Shown here one piece after another: positions 44,843 to 54,197 of a DNA stretch of 63,888 bases (position 1 is the stretch's first letter; each line of letters starts with the position of its first letter). Below the pieces are notes generated by a model. That model had not been told where the DNA came from. It searched no databases and worked only from the letters and a program-made list of their open reading frames with translations. The position numbers and the translations under genes were made by a program. The DNA is taken from the NCBI GenBank assembly GCA_009780675.1, contig WQZP01000014.1, positions 1-63,888 of the forward strand, read 5' to 3'. The stretch is from Spirochaetaceae bacterium. Its GTDB lineage: Bacteria > Spirochaetota > Spirochaetia > CADAEX01.

Positions 44843-45292
44843 ATGAGAGCTGTTATCCAAAGAGTTTTTAATGCATCTGTAAAAGTAGAAAATAAAATCA
44901 TAGGAAAAATAGAAAAGGGAATCGTTGTTTTTCTTGGTGTACACACTGATGATACAGAGCAGGATTGTAATTATATTGCTGATAAAATATTAAATCTTAG
45001 GATATTCAACGACGCAGAAGATAAAATGAATCTTTCAGTTTCTGATATAAAAGGGGAAGTGCTGGTCATATCCCAGTTTACACTTTACGGAGATGCAAGA
45101 AAAGGCCGCCGGCCTTCTTTTAATGAAGCAGCCCCTCCGGAAAAAGGGAATAATTATTATCAAAAAGTTGTAGAGATAATCAAAAAAAGCAGCCTCAAAA
45201 CAGAAACAGGGGAGTTTGGCGCTTTAATGGAAATAGAGTATATAAATGATGGCCCTGTCACAATTATTATGGATTCATTTAAACAATTTTGA
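44843..45292 (+). CDS. dtd: D-aminoacyl-tRNA deacylase
   Basis: Removes D-amino acids (and glycine from tRNA-Ala) mischarged onto tRNA. The 149-residue protein shows [16 protein letters not shown], the active-site [17 protein letters not shown] and the C-terminal NDGPVT motif. Its ATG follows the preceding stop directly (TAAATG). A tandem repeat begins 10 bases after its stop. Confidence 0.95.
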   Translation: MRAVIQRVFNASVKVENKIIGKIEKGIVVFLGVHTDDTEQDCNYIADKILNLRIFNDAEDKMNLSVSDIKGEVLVISQFTLYGDARKGRRPSFNEAAPPEKGNNYYQKVVEIIKKSSLKTETGEFGALMEIEYINDGPVTIIMDSFKQF

Positions 45293-45301
45293 GTCCATTT
45301 T

Positions 45302-45379
45302 CTTTTACTACTTCCTGGCGTTCTTTGCGGTTCTTAGTGCCTTTTACTACTTCCTGGCGTTCTTTGCGGTTCTTAGTGC
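45302..45379. repeat. Perfect 39-bp tandem repeat, two copies
   Basis: 45302-45340 and 45341-45379 are identical; a third copy begins at 45380 and diverges after CTTT. The unit contains CTGGCGTTCTTTGCGG and TTCTTAGTGC and leads into CTTTGCGTG, resembling the dispersed 'CTTTGCG...CTTTGCGTG' intergenic repeats seen in many bacteria. It separates dtd from the convergent gene at 45413. Confidence 0.9.
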
Positions 45380-45412
45380 CTTTGCGTGAAAAAATGGGTT
45401 GCCAGTAAAAAA

Positions 45413-46081
45413 CTAATCAACATTTTCCTGAAAATCCAGAAAACTGTACGGAATATTGGAAACAGTAATATAGATTTCATGCCTGTAGAAATTAAGCACA
45501 TGAGAGTCAACTTTTTGTGAATAGATAAAAAAAATTCTGCTCTCCTCAAGCATTTCTCTGTTAAATCTTCTGCTTTCTTGCCCCAAATTTAAAAGAAACA
45601 TAGCTTGATTAAGAAAAATATTTTCAGCTTCTCTTTTATCAAGCAGAACTGTTTTTTCCATTATCTTTTTTCTTAAAAGCGAGCTTCTGAAATTAGCAAT
45701 ATTATTACATATTTTAATAAAAGATTCTCTGGACTCCTGAAAAGATTGTTCATCATTAAAAAGATTATCGAGCATAAGGTAAAGGATAAACTCCTTTTCA
45801 TTCACATTATCGCCCCGCTGATAATACATCAAATCAAGAAGAGAAGAGAAATTTCTGTCTCTTCGCCTTGCAATATAGTGTACTGCCCTTATTCTCTCTT
45901 CAAAACCCACAGCATTAAAATAATCAAATATTATTGCATTATCCCTGCTGCTACTGCGTTCAAGCCAATTAGCGCGCTCAATTTCCATATCTTGTGGAAA
46001 AGTATCCTGCGCATTTACTTCCTGTAGATAAATAAAAAATATTCCAAAAATCAAAAAGATTTTTATCAGCATTAATTTCAT
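45413..46081 (-). CDS. Exported helical protein of unknown function
   Basis: About 222 residues. I start at MKLMLIKIFLIFGIFFIYLQEVNAQ, a good signal peptide; the frame is open 12 codons further upstream, and neither start has a clear ribosome-binding site. The mature part is helical, with many Arg, Phe and Glu residues (EERIRAVHYIARRRDRNFSS, MEKTVLLDKREAENIFLNQA), and could contain HEAT-like helices. It diverges from recA across 101 bases. Confidence 0.72.
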   Translation of the reverse strand: MKLMLIKIFLIFGIFFIYLQEVNAQDTFPQDMEIERANWLERSSSRDNAIIFDYFNAVGFEERIRAVHYIARRRDRNFSSLLDLMYYQRGDNVNEKEFILYLMLDNLFNDEQSFQESRESFIKICNNIANFRSSLLRKKIMEKTVLLDKREAENIFLNQAMFLLNLGQESRRFNREMLEESRIFFIYSQKVDSHVLNFYRHEIYITVSNIPYSFLDFQENVD

Positions 46082-46095
46082 TATATGAAGAGTTA

Positions 46096-46124
46096 TTGAC
46101 CTGGTAAAGTAAATCATGCAAAAT
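46096..46124 (+). promoter_or_regulatory. Candidate recA promoter
   Basis: TTGACC (46096-46101), a 17-base spacer and CAAAAT (46119-46124) fit a sigma-70 promoter moderately (5/6 and 4/6). No LexA-type box was seen. Confidence 0.35.
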
Positions 46125-46182
46125 TATTGAAGTAATATGCTAATAGTGGTTGTTGTTACCTTATGAAGGAGAAAATTTATAC

Positions 46183-47316
46183 ATGGCAAAGAAATTAGAA
46201 AATCAAATACCTGAAATAAAAAATAATGATTCTGAAAGGCAAAAAGCTCTGGAAGCTGCAAAACTTCAGATCGAAAAGCAGTTTGGAAAAGGTTCTCTTA
46301 TGAAACTTGGAGAAAAACCCATAAGCAATAATTTTCAGGTAATACCTTCTGGGGCAATAACGCTGGATGCTGCGCTTGGGATTGGCGGCTACCCTAAAGG
46401 CCGAATCATAGAGATTTTCGGCCCAGAGTCTTCCGGAAAAACAACTATTGCTCTTCATGCAATTGCTGAGTCTCAAAAACAAGGGGGAGTAGCTGCTTTT
46501 ATTGACGCAGAACATGCGCTTGACCCCATTTACGCAAAAAATCTTGGGGTAAACACAGAAGACCTTTGGGTTTCCCAGCCCGATGCAGGCGAACAAGCTC
46601 TTGAAATCGCAGAATCTCTTGTAAGATCAGGCGCTGTAGATATAATCGTCATAGATTCTGTTGCAGCTCTTACACCGCAGGCAGAAATCGAAGGGGATAT
46701 GGGCGATTCCCACATGGGTTTGCAGGCAAGACTTATGAGCCAGGCTCTTCGCAAACTTACAGCAATCATTTCAAAATCAAATTCATGCCTTATATTTATA
46801 AACCAGACAAGAATGAAAATAGGAGTTATGTTTGGTAATCCAGAAACAACAACAGGGGGAAATGCACTAAAATTTTACTCTTCTGTGCGGCTTGAAGTAA
46901 GAAAAATCGAGACCATAGAGAAATCTGCAGATGAAGCAATAGGGAACAGAGTCAGGGTAAAAGTTGTAAAAAACAAAGTTGCGCCTCCATTCAGAAAAGT
47001 GGAACTTGAAATAATCTTTGGCAAAGGGGTTTCTGCAACTGCCTCGCTTCTTGATGCTGCTGTAAACGCAAATATTGTCCAGAAAAGCGGAAGCTGGTAT
47101 GCTTATGGAGAAGAAAAAATAGGGCAGGGAAAAGAGAACACAAAAGAGTTTATTGAGAAAAATCCCCAGATTATGAAAGAGATAGAAACCAAAGTAAGAG
47201 AAGTGCTTTTTCAGCCATCTGCTCCGAATGAAGCAACAGAAAAAGATAAAAAATCTGGTGAAGCGCCTGAAAAAGCTGAACCCATTGAAAAAGCTGAACC
47301 TACTGAAAAAGAGTAA
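46183..47316 (+). CDS. recA: Recombinase RecA
   Basis: Forms filaments on single-stranded DNA for strand exchange. The 377-residue protein has Walker [10 protein letters not shown] (80-88), Walker [14 protein letters not shown], loop L1 [13 protein letters not shown], and L2 around [21 protein letters not shown]. The frame extends upstream, but ATG 46183 is 12 bases after AAGGAG and begins the conserved protein. The C-terminus ends in a charged tail with a short repeat ([15 protein letters not shown]), longer than usual and probably disordered. Confidence 0.97.
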   Translation: MAKKLENQIPEIKNNDSERQKALEAAKLQIEKQFGKGSLMKLGEKPISNNFQVIPSGAITLDAALGIGGYPKGRIIEIFGPESSGKTTIALHAIAESQKQGGVAAFIDAEHALDPIYAKNLGVNTEDLWVSQPDAGEQALEIAESLVRSGAVDIIVIDSVAALTPQAEIEGDMGDSHMGLQARLMSQALRKLTAIISKSNSCLIFINQTRMKIGVMFGNPETTTGGNALKFYSSVRLEVRKIETIEKSADEAIGNRVRVKVVKNKVAPPFRKVELEIIFGKGVSATASLLDAAVNANIVQKSGSWYAYGEEKIGQGKENTKEFIEKNPQIMKEIETKVREVLFQPSAPNEATEKDKKSGEAPEKAEPIEKAEPTEKE

Positions 47317-47344
47317 ATGATTTTTCTCTTAAAAAATCCCATGT

Positions 47345-47395
47345 TAAGGCACGAAGACGTGAAGAATTGCACCATAAAAATTGCTTTGCGCCTTA
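47345..47395. repeat. Imperfect inverted repeat of the CTTTGCG family
   Basis: TAAGGCACGAAG (47345-47356) and CTTTGCGCCTTA (47384-47395) are inverted copies matching at 10 of 12 bases, in the recA-folK gap. The motif is related to the tandem repeat at 45302-45379. No T tract follows directly. Confidence 0.6.
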
Positions 47396-47426
47396 GCGTG
47401 TTAAATTTAGAATAAGACAAATATAA

Positions 47427-47939
47427 ATGACTGTTTATATAGGCGTAGGCTCCAACATTGGCAACAGAGAAGAGAATATCGCAAAAGCTTTTTTATTGCT
47501 AAAAAACCACTTTTTATCACTGGAAACAGCATCTCTCTATGAATCAAAAGCATTATATTTTGAAAACCAGCCCGACTTCCTCAATACAGTTTTTAAAGGG
47601 GTAATACAGGAAAATATGACCCCTCAGCACCTTTTATCCCTGCTGCTTGAAACCGAGAACATTCTTGGAAGAGAAAGAGACCTGGCGCTTCCCAAAGGAC
47701 CAAGAACTATTGACCTTGATATATTGCTGTTTGGAAACCAGGTAATCAACAAAGAAAATCTTGTAATACCGCACCCAGGCATTAAAGAAAGGCTTTTTGT
47801 TCTTCTTCCTCTACTGGAACTCGATAAAAACCTGAAACATAGCGCTACAGGGGAGAAATATGATATTTTTTTAAACTCTCTGGGGAAAGAGGGTATATAC
47901 TTTTACAAATCTAATCGATATATTGAAAATATAAAGTAA
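47427..47939 (+). CDS. folK: HPPK, folate biosynthesis pyrophosphokinase
   Basis: 2-amino-4-hydroxy-6-hydroxymethyldihydropteridine pyrophosphokinase, a step of folate synthesis. The 170-residue protein shows IGVGSNIGNREENI, FLNTVFKG, LLETENILGRERD, the metal/substrate motif GPRTIDLDILLFG, and PHPGIKERLFVLLPL. No clear ribosome-binding site. It begins the folK-scpA-scpB-rluB-cmk-rpsA run, with scpA 24 bases downstream. Confidence 0.94.
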   Translation: MTVYIGVGSNIGNREENIAKAFLLLKNHFLSLETASLYESKALYFENQPDFLNTVFKGVIQENMTPQHLLSLLLETENILGRERDLALPKGPRTIDLDILLFGNQVINKENLVIPHPGIKERLFVLLPLLELDKNLKHSATGEKYDIFLNSLGKEGIYFYKSNRYIENIK

Positions 47940-47963
47940 ATTGTTAACAATAGAGAGCATAAG

Positions 47964-48812
47964 ATGTCTTTGACCCAAACAGAAGATAGTTCACAACCTG
48001 AAGGCGCTACGCAGAAATTTAAACTTGGAGAATTTGAAGGCCCTCTTGATCTTCTCCTTTTCCTCATAAAAAAATCAGAAATCAATATATATGACATACC
48101 AATAGCTGAAATCGTTGAACAATATCTTCAATACCTTGAATATGCCACAAAAAAGAACCTCGATAATCTCTCGGAGTTTTATACAATGGCAGCTACATTG
48201 TTATATATAAAATCCAAAATGTTGCTCCCCATTGAAATAGATATTGATGAAGAGTTTGAAGACCCACGCAAAGAACTTGTTGAAAAACTTATTGAGTATC
48301 AGAAATTCAAAAAACTTTCAGAAATAATGAGCGACAAAGAAAAAGAATCTGAATTCATAATCGAAAGGACCAGTAATCAGAGGAATCTTCCATTTGTTAA
48401 TGATGATGAATTGTGGGAAGAGATCGATATTTGGGATCTGCTGCAAACATTTTCATCGATAATCAGCAGCCTCTCGAACGAGCAGATACTTGATATATAT
48501 GAAGAAGTTACTCTTAATGAAAAAATTACTTTTATGAATGAACTGCTTGATAAAAAGCAAGAAATACTTTTTACTGAACTTATCAGGAATAATTCATCTA
48601 TCATGGAATTTGTCTGCGCATTTATGGCAATACTTGATTCTGTAAAAAATAAATTAATAACAGTTTATCAAAACCGGATGTTTGGGGATATTCGAATAAA
48701 AAAATATCAGTATAAAAATGATACTGGGATAGATGATACCATTGGCGTAGCATCTTCAGACAGCGTTGTAGCATCTTCAGATAGCGAAGCGCATTCAGGC
48801 AGGGAAGATTAA
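47964..48812 (+). CDS. scpA: Segregation and condensation protein A
   Basis: Kleisin subunit that bridges the SMC heads in chromosome condensation. The 282-residue protein has EFEGPLDLLLFLIKKSEINIYDIPIAEIVEQYL, AATLLYIKSKMLLP, and a C-terminal winged-helix region. The last 30 residues are a low-complexity tail in which the ASSDS unit is repeated at DNA level (GTAGCATCTTCAGA twice). Its stop shares one base with the scpB start (TAATG). Confidence 0.94.
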   Translation: MSLTQTEDSSQPEGATQKFKLGEFEGPLDLLLFLIKKSEINIYDIPIAEIVEQYLQYLEYATKKNLDNLSEFYTMAATLLYIKSKMLLPIEIDIDEEFEDPRKELVEKLIEYQKFKKLSEIMSDKEKESEFIIERTSNQRNLPFVNDDELWEEIDIWDLLQTFSSIISSLSNEQILDIYEEVTLNEKITFMNELLDKKQEILFTELIRNNSSIMEFVCAFMAILDSVKNKLITVYQNRMFGDIRIKKYQYKNDTGIDDTIGVASSDSVVASSDSEAHSGRED

Positions 48813-49351
48813 TGGAGTTAGAAAAAGAAGAAGCGCTTCTGGAAGCAATTCTCTTTCTGGAAAGCAGCCCTATAGACCTCAGTTCCTTAGTTAAAATAAC
48901 AAATTTGTCAAAGGAAATTGTGCTAAAGGCAATTGACAGCATAAAAGAAAAACTCGCAAATACAGACAGAGGTCTTGAATTATCTGAAATAGGCGGAGGG
49001 TATCAGCTTATTCCAAAAATCGAGTACTGGGAATATTTAAAAGGGAAGTATGGTAAGAAGAATGAAAACAGGCTTTCCCGCGCTGCAATTGAGACATTGT
49101 CGATTGTAGCATATTCACAACCTATTACACGCGCGGAAATAGAAAATATAAGAGGTGTTGCTGCAGACAATATGATACGCCTTCTTTTATCAAGAAAATT
49201 AATAAAAGAAGTTGGGAAAAAAGATATTCCTGGGAAGCCTGTTACCTATGGCACAACACAGGAATTTTTAACACTTTTTAAACTCAAAAGCATATCTGAT
49301 CTCCCAAAATTAAGCGACACTGATTCAAAGAGGTTTGAACTTAATGCGTAA
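48812..49351 (+). CDS. scpB: Segregation and condensation protein B
   Basis: Partner of ScpA and SMC with two winged-helix domains. The 179-residue protein shows LLEAILFLESSPIDLSSL, LELSEIGGGYQLIPK, SRAAIETLSIVAYSQPITRAEIENIRGV and VTYGTTQEFLTLFKL. It overlaps scpA by 1 base and the pseudouridine synthase gene by 8. Confidence 0.95.
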   Translation: MELEKEEALLEAILFLESSPIDLSSLVKITNLSKEIVLKAIDSIKEKLANTDRGLELSEIGGGYQLIPKIEYWEYLKGKYGKKNENRLSRAAIETLSIVAYSQPITRAEIENIRGVAADNMIRLLLSRKLIKEVGKKDIPGKPVTYGTTQEFLTLFKLKSISDLPKLSDTDSKRFELNA

Positions 49352-50114
49352 AAGCAAGATAACAGAAGAAGAAAAAGAAGCAGATGATAAAGGAATACGA
49401 CTTCAGGTATATCTTGCAAACTGCGGACTTGGCTCAAGAAGAAAATGTGAAGAATTTATCAAAGAAGGAAAGGTTAGGATCAATAGCTCCACAATAACCC
49501 AAATGGGCAAAAAAGTATTCCACGGAGATATTGTCTATTACAGAAACAGAGAAGTTCACCCAACAAGCAAAAAAATATACCTTGCTTTTTACAAAACCAC
49601 CAAAGTTATATCTTCAAATAAAGACCCGGAAGGGAGAACTTCCATAATGTCTTTTTTTAAAGAGTTTTCAAGTTACAGGCTATTTACAGTAGGAAGGCTG
49701 GATTATATGTCTTCTGGCCTCATACTTTTAACAAATGATGGCAATTTTGGAAAAATTGTGGGCCATCCTTCGGCAGGGGTGGAAAAAGAGTATATAGCAG
49801 AAACAAGTGAACCTTTAAGTGAAGAAACTCTCAATGACTTATTGAAAGGGGTAAGGATAAACGGCGAATTATATAAAATAAAAAAATATACGATCAAAAA
49901 CAGCAATAAAGTAAGCCTTGTTCTTGTTGAAGGTAAAAACAGGGAAATTCGTAATATCTTTTCTCATTACAGAATAAAGTTAAAAAAGCTTCAGAGAGTA
50001 AGGATTGGGTGTGTAAAGATTTCAGGTTTACTGCCAGGAACATACCGGAATCTTTCGGAAAAAGAAATAAAATGGTTTCTTGAAGGTAGTAAAAAAAATG
50101 ATAGTAGCAATTGA
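49344..50114 (+). CDS. rluB: RsuA/RluB-family pseudouridine synthase
   Basis: Makes a pseudouridine in ribosomal RNA (23S position 2605 in the RluB branch). The 256-residue protein has an S4 domain (LQVYLANCGLGSRRKCEEFI, GKVRINSS) and the synthase domain with catalytic aspartate D120 in VGRLDYMSSGLILLTNDG, plus EYIAET and GKNREIRNIFSH. ATG 49344 is preferred over an upstream TTG because AAAGAGG lies 10 bases before it. The position next to scpB is typical for RluB, but RsuA or RluE specificity cannot be excluded. Confidence 0.9.
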   Translation: MRKSKITEEEKEADDKGIRLQVYLANCGLGSRRKCEEFIKEGKVRINSSTITQMGKKVFHGDIVYYRNREVHPTSKKIYLAFYKTTKVISSNKDPEGRTSIMSFFKEFSSYRLFTVGRLDYMSSGLILLTNDGNFGKIVGHPSAGVEKEYIAETSEPLSEETLNDLLKGVRINGELYKIKKYTIKNSNKVSLVLVEGKNREIRNIFSHYRIKLKKLQRVRIGCVKISGLLPGTYRNLSEKEIKWFLEGSKKNDSSN

Positions 50115-50739
50115 TGGCCCTGCAGGCGCTGGAAAAAGTACAATAGCATCTAAAGTAGCAGCGAAAACAGGCTTTTTTTTTCTTAATACAGGTAGTTTTT
50201 ACAGAGCGCTAACTTATGCTCTTATCAGGGAAAACATCAGTATATCAGATAAAGATGGTGTTATCAAAGCAGCGGAAAAACATAAAATCGAAATTATAAA
50301 TAAAAGAATCCATCTTGATGGCAGTGATGTTGAAAATTTTCTCCGCAGTGATGCTGTAGACGCAATTGTAGCACAAGTTTCGGCAATAACAGAAGTTAGA
50401 TATAAAATAAATGAACAGATCCAAAAATCAGCGCAAAACAATAATATTATAGCAGAAGGGAGAGACATGACAACTGTTGTATTCCCAAATGCAGATGTAA
50501 AAATATATCTTGATGCTTCAATTGAAAAAAGGGCAAAGAGACGGCTTGACCAGGGAACAAGCACAAAAACACTGGAAGAAATAAAAGAAAATATCGAAAC
50601 AAGAGACAATATAGACCAAAATAAAGAATTTGGGAAATTAAAAATATCTGAAGATGCAATTTATTTGAATAGTTCGGACTTGACCATAGACGAAGTTTGT
50701 GACAAAGTAGTGACTGAAATAAATAAAAAGGCTAATTAA
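50098..50739 (+). CDS. cmk: Cytidylate kinase
   Basis: Phosphorylates CMP and dCMP. The 213-residue protein has P-loop GPAGAGKST (7-15), NTGSFYRALTYAL, the NMP-binding IIAEGRDMTTVVFPNADVKI, and KRAKRRLDQG. The start is at ATG 50098; the frame is open upstream inside the rluB gene. It overlaps rluB by 17 bases, with AAGG about 12 bases upstream. rpsA follows after 19 bases, the usual cmk-rpsA pairing; in T. pallidum, as I recall, the two are fused. Confidence 0.94.
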   Translation: MIVAIDGPAGAGKSTIASKVAAKTGFFFLNTGSFYRALTYALIRENISISDKDGVIKAAEKHKIEIINKRIHLDGSDVENFLRSDAVDAIVAQVSAITEVRYKINEQIQKSAQNNNIIAEGRDMTTVVFPNADVKIYLDASIEKRAKRRLDQGTSTKTLEEIKENIETRDNIDQNKEFGKLKISEDAIYLNSSDLTIDEVCDKVVTEINKKAN

Positions 50740-50758
50740 ATTAGGAGTTTTTCCAACT

Positions 50759-52450
50759 ATGGTAGAGAGAGAAAAAACAAACAGCGAAGAAGCAACCAAT
50801 CAAACAAATCTTCAGGAAGAATATTTAAAATCTCTCGATGAACTGGAAGAAGGGCATGTAGTACAAGGGCATGTTATTCAAGTTACTGATGAGACAGTTT
50901 TTGTAGATATTGGCTATAAATCAGAAGGAAAAATACCCATATCAGAATTTGATAAAACTCCTGTTATTGGAGATAGCGTCAATGTTATCCTTGTAAAAAA
51001 AGAGAGCAAAGACGGAAATATTATTGTTTCCAAAAGAAAACATGATGAAAAAGAGTTTTGGAAAAATCTTAAAAAAGCATTCATGGAAAAAACGCCTATT
51101 GAAGCAACAGTAACTAAAGATGTAAAAGGTGGCTTTGAGGTTCTTTTAGGGCATAGTGTTAAAGCTTTTGTACCCATATCAAAAATAGATGTAATCAAAG
51201 TTGAAAAACCAGAAGAATATATAAATAACACATATAAATTTTATATTGAAAGACTTTACAGTGATAAAAAAATCAATATTGTTTTAAACCGCAAGAGTTA
51301 TCTTCTTGAAGAACTTTCACAGAAAAAAGAGATCTTTTTTAACACAGCGCAAGTTGGCGATACTGTTGAAGCAACTGTAAAAAGCATAGCGTCATTCGGA
51401 GCATTTATTGATCTTGGCGGGTTTGATGGGCTTCTTCATATAAATGATATGAGCTGGGGTCATGTTGTAAAACCAAAAGATTATGTAAAAAAAGGTCAAA
51501 AAATAAAACTCAAAATCATTAACCTTAACAAAGAAAATAATAAAATTAATCTTTCATTAAAACATTTTGCAGAGAATCCATGGGATACTTTTTCAACCAG
51601 GTATACTATGGGCGATATTGTCAAAGGCAAAGTAACAAAGCTTACAAATTTTGGAGTATTCATTGAAATCGAAGAAGGTATAGAGGGAATGGCTCATATT
51701 TCTGAATTTTCATGGGTAAAGAAAGTAAATCATCCAAAAGAGCTTTTTTCAATTGGCGATGATGTTGAGTGCATGATCCTCAATTACGATCTTGAACAGG
51801 GGAGAATCTCTCTTGGAATTAAGCAGGTTCTGGAAAATCCATGGGACTCAATGGAGGAAAAATATCCGGAAGGGATGCAGCTTGAAAGAAAAATTGGCAA
51901 AGTAACAAATGCAGGTGCATTTATAGAACTGGAGGAAGGGATAACCGGTTTTCTCCATATCGATGATATGTCATGGACAAAAAAAGTAAAAAATGCTTTT
52001 TCAATATTAAAAACAAACGAGATGATCAATATTGTTATTCTAAATATTGATAAAGAAAACAGAAGAATAAGGCTTGGCGTAAAACAGCTTACAGATAATC
52101 CCTGGGATGTTTTGGCAAAGGCATTTGCAAAAGGTAGCATAATCGAAGGCAAAATAACAGGAAAAACCGATTTTGGGCTTTTTGTAAAAGTTCAAGGTGA
52201 TATTGAAGGTCTTATAAATAAAAGCAATGTATCTGAAAAATTCAATGAAGAACTTGATGCAGAAATAGAGCGGTACAAAGTTGGTGATAGTGTAAAAGCT
52301 GTAGTAACAGAGATAAATTCCAAAAAGAAAAGACTTGCTCTTTCTATTAAAGAATATAAAAAGAATATGCAGAGAGAAGAAATTTCTAAATATATGCAGT
52401 CTGATAACGATACACCAATGACAACTCTTGGCGATTTTATGAGACAGTGA
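50759..52450 (+). CDS. rpsA: 30S ribosomal protein S1
   Basis: Binds mRNA for initiation on weak leaders. The 563-residue protein has six S1 domains in tandem, clear in GHVIQVTDETVFVDIGYKSEG, ATVKSIASFGAFIDLGGFDG, GKVTKLTNFGVFIEIEEGIEG, GKVTNAGAFIELEEGITG and GKITGKTDFGLFVKVQGDIEG. This is full bacterial length. TTAGGAG lies about 12 bases before the ATG. The prevalence of genes here with weak ribosome-binding sites fits a functional S1. Its stop shares GTGA with the following AAA+ gene. Confidence 0.96.
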   Translation: MVEREKTNSEEATNQTNLQEEYLKSLDELEEGHVVQGHVIQVTDETVFVDIGYKSEGKIPISEFDKTPVIGDSVNVILVKKESKDGNIIVSKRKHDEKEFWKNLKKAFMEKTPIEATVTKDVKGGFEVLLGHSVKAFVPISKIDVIKVEKPEEYINNTYKFYIERLYSDKKINIVLNRKSYLLEELSQKKEIFFNTAQVGDTVEATVKSIASFGAFIDLGGFDGLLHINDMSWGHVVKPKDYVKKGQKIKLKIINLNKENNKINLSLKHFAENPWDTFSTRYTMGDIVKGKVTKLTNFGVFIEIEEGIEGMAHISEFSWVKKVNHPKELFSIGDDVECMILNYDLEQGRISLGIKQVLENPWDSMEEKYPEGMQLERKIGKVTNAGAFIELEEGITGFLHIDDMSWTKKVKNAFSILKTNEMINIVILNIDKENRRIRLGVKQLTDNPWDVLAKAFAKGSIIEGKITGKTDFGLFVKVQGDIEGLINKSNVSEKFNEELDAEIERYKVGDSVKAVVTEINSKKKRLALSIKEYKKNMQREEISKYMQSDNDTPMTTLGDFMRQ

Positions 52451-53424
52451 AAAGCAAAGAAAAATTTATTGAACCTATAGAAAAAGTTAATTATGAAATA
52501 ATAGGCTCTTCAAAGATTATCAGAGAATGCCAGAATAATGCTTCGAAAATTGCAAAATCAGATGCTCCTGTCCTTATAACAGGTGAAAGCGGTACAGGCA
52601 AAGAACTATTTGCGAACTTTGTTTTCAGAGAGAGCAGGAGAAACCAAAAACCATTTATACAAATCAACTGCGCAGCGCTTCCGGAATCCATGATAGAAGC
52701 AGAGCTTTTTGGTCATGTAAAAGGCGCTTTTACAGATGCTGTTTCTGACAGAAAAGGGAAATTTATAGCAGCAGACAGCGGGACTATTTTTCTTGATGAA
52801 ATATGCGAACTCCCTGTTACTACCCAGTCAAAACTTTTAAGGGTAATAGAAAGAAGTTTGGTTGACAGGCTTGGCTCTGACACTCCATACAAAATTGATG
52901 TAAGAATAATATCTGCAACAAATAAAAATATTAAAGAAGAGATAAAAAAGGGGAATTTCCGCAAAGACCTATACTATCGGCTCAATGTTCTGTCATTGCA
53001 TATACCCCCTTTAAAGGAACGTAAAAACGATATCCCTGAGCTTGTAAAATACTTTACTGCAAATAGCAAAGAAAATAAGATCCTGGATAATGATGCTATA
53101 AATAAGCTACTTTTATATGACTGGCCAGGTAATGTAAGAGAATTAAAAAACTATCTTAAAAGGCTTTTTATTACTTCAAACAGGCAAATTATAGGGCCGA
53201 ACAACATAGATATTGAAATTAGTGAAGAAAATAGTTTTTTACCACTAAAAAAAGCTATCAACAAATTCAAAAAAAAATATATAATGGATATACTATCAGC
53301 AAATAACTGGAATCAAAGCAGAACATCTGAGGTGCTTGATATCCAAAGAACATACCTTTCCAGATTGATAAAAGAGCTGGAAATTAGCGAAGCATCTTCA
53401 GAAGATGTTAAATTTAAGGAGTGA
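52447..53424 (+). CDS. Sigma-54-type AAA+ activator without receiver domain
   Basis: Enhancer-binding ATPases remodel sigma-54 RNA polymerase. The 325-residue protein goes directly into the AAA+ domain: Walker A GESGTGKE (46-53), the L1 loop GAFTDA (93-98) in place of GAFTGA, Walker B GTIFLDE, sensor region ISATNKNI, arginine-finger region FRKDLYYRLNVL, and WPGNVRELKNYL. It ends with a Fis-type helix-turn-helix (NNWNQSRTSEVLDIQRTYLSRLI). With no sensory domain it resembles PspF in layout. The start is GTG overlapping the rpsA stop. Whether this organism has sigma-54 cannot be seen here. Confidence 0.9.
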   Translation: MKSKEKFIEPIEKVNYEIIGSSKIIRECQNNASKIAKSDAPVLITGESGTGKELFANFVFRESRRNQKPFIQINCAALPESMIEAELFGHVKGAFTDAVSDRKGKFIAADSGTIFLDEICELPVTTQSKLLRVIERSLVDRLGSDTPYKIDVRIISATNKNIKEEIKKGNFRKDLYYRLNVLSLHIPPLKERKNDIPELVKYFTANSKENKILDNDAINKLLLYDWPGNVRELKNYLKRLFITSNRQIIGPNNIDIEISEENSFLPLKKAINKFKKKYIMDILSANNWNQSRTSEVLDIQRTYLSRLIKELEISEASSEDVKFKE

Positions 53425-53428
53425 TTCA

Positions 53429-54145
53429 ATGCAGCAAAATGCGCCAACAGTTAAAGAGAAGTTTTTAAGTGGGTTTTCCTCATTTTTATCAATGCGCAGA
53501 AAATTATTGGTTTTATTTGCAATTGTTTTATTATTATCGATAATAGGGGTAGCTATCTACAGTGAAGTAAGAGCATCTATTACTGACAGGTCAACAGCTC
53601 TGATCGAAGACTTGGAAGACAGATATTTTGAAGAACTTGACCGCCTTGCCGAAGATATCGATAACCAAAGAAGAATAGAAATACTTGAGCCTATTTTATC
53701 TTCTCTTGATAATATTATAAGAAGATACAGAGGGCATTATGCAGCCCAGCGGGCATTATACCTAAAAGGTGAGATATATTTTGAGGCACAGCAGTTTGAA
53801 AGGGCTGCGGAAAATTATTCTGCTCTTGCAAATAGATACAGAAGATCATATCTTGCTCCCATTGCATTAAACAATGCAGCTGTTAGTTATGAAGAACTTG
53901 GAGATAATGATTCAGCAATTAGATATTACAGAAGAATTATAGATCGCTACTACAATGATTATCCCCATATTTCCCATGTGCTTTTTTCACTTGGCAGACT
54001 TCATGAAGCAACAGGGGACTTTAGCAGTGCTGTGGAATATTATAATATGCTTAACGACAGGTACGCAAATAGAGACTGGACAAGCGATTGGGCAGTTTTT
54101 TCAAGAAATCGCATAATTTATCTTAGGGGAGCAGGTAAAATTTAA
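53429..54145 (+). CDS. Membrane-anchored TPR protein (YbgF/YfgM-like)
   Basis: The 238-residue protein has one N-terminal membrane helix (LLVLFAIVLLLSIIGVAIYS), a short coiled coil (DLEDRYFEELDRLAEDID), and tetratricopeptide repeats (ALYLKGEIYFEAQQFERAAE, ALNNAAVSYEELGDNDSAIRYY, LFSLGRLHEATGDFSSAVEYY). It should sit on the periplasmic face. ATG 53429 is preferred because AAGGAG lies 7 bases before it; the open frame begins inside the upstream gene. The role is unknown; YbgF/YfgM-type proteins assist envelope processes. Confidence 0.82.
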   Translation: MQQNAPTVKEKFLSGFSSFLSMRRKLLVLFAIVLLLSIIGVAIYSEVRASITDRSTALIEDLEDRYFEELDRLAEDIDNQRRIEILEPILSSLDNIIRRYRGHYAAQRALYLKGEIYFEAQQFERAAENYSALANRYRRSYLAPIALNNAAVSYEELGDNDSAIRYYRRIIDRYYNDYPHISHVLFSLGRLHEATGDFSSAVEYYNMLNDRYANRDWTSDWAVFSRNRIIYLRGAGKI

Positions 54146-54197
54146 TCAAGTATTAGGTATGTGCGCAACCCAACAGACAGAATAAAGGTAATTTTGG

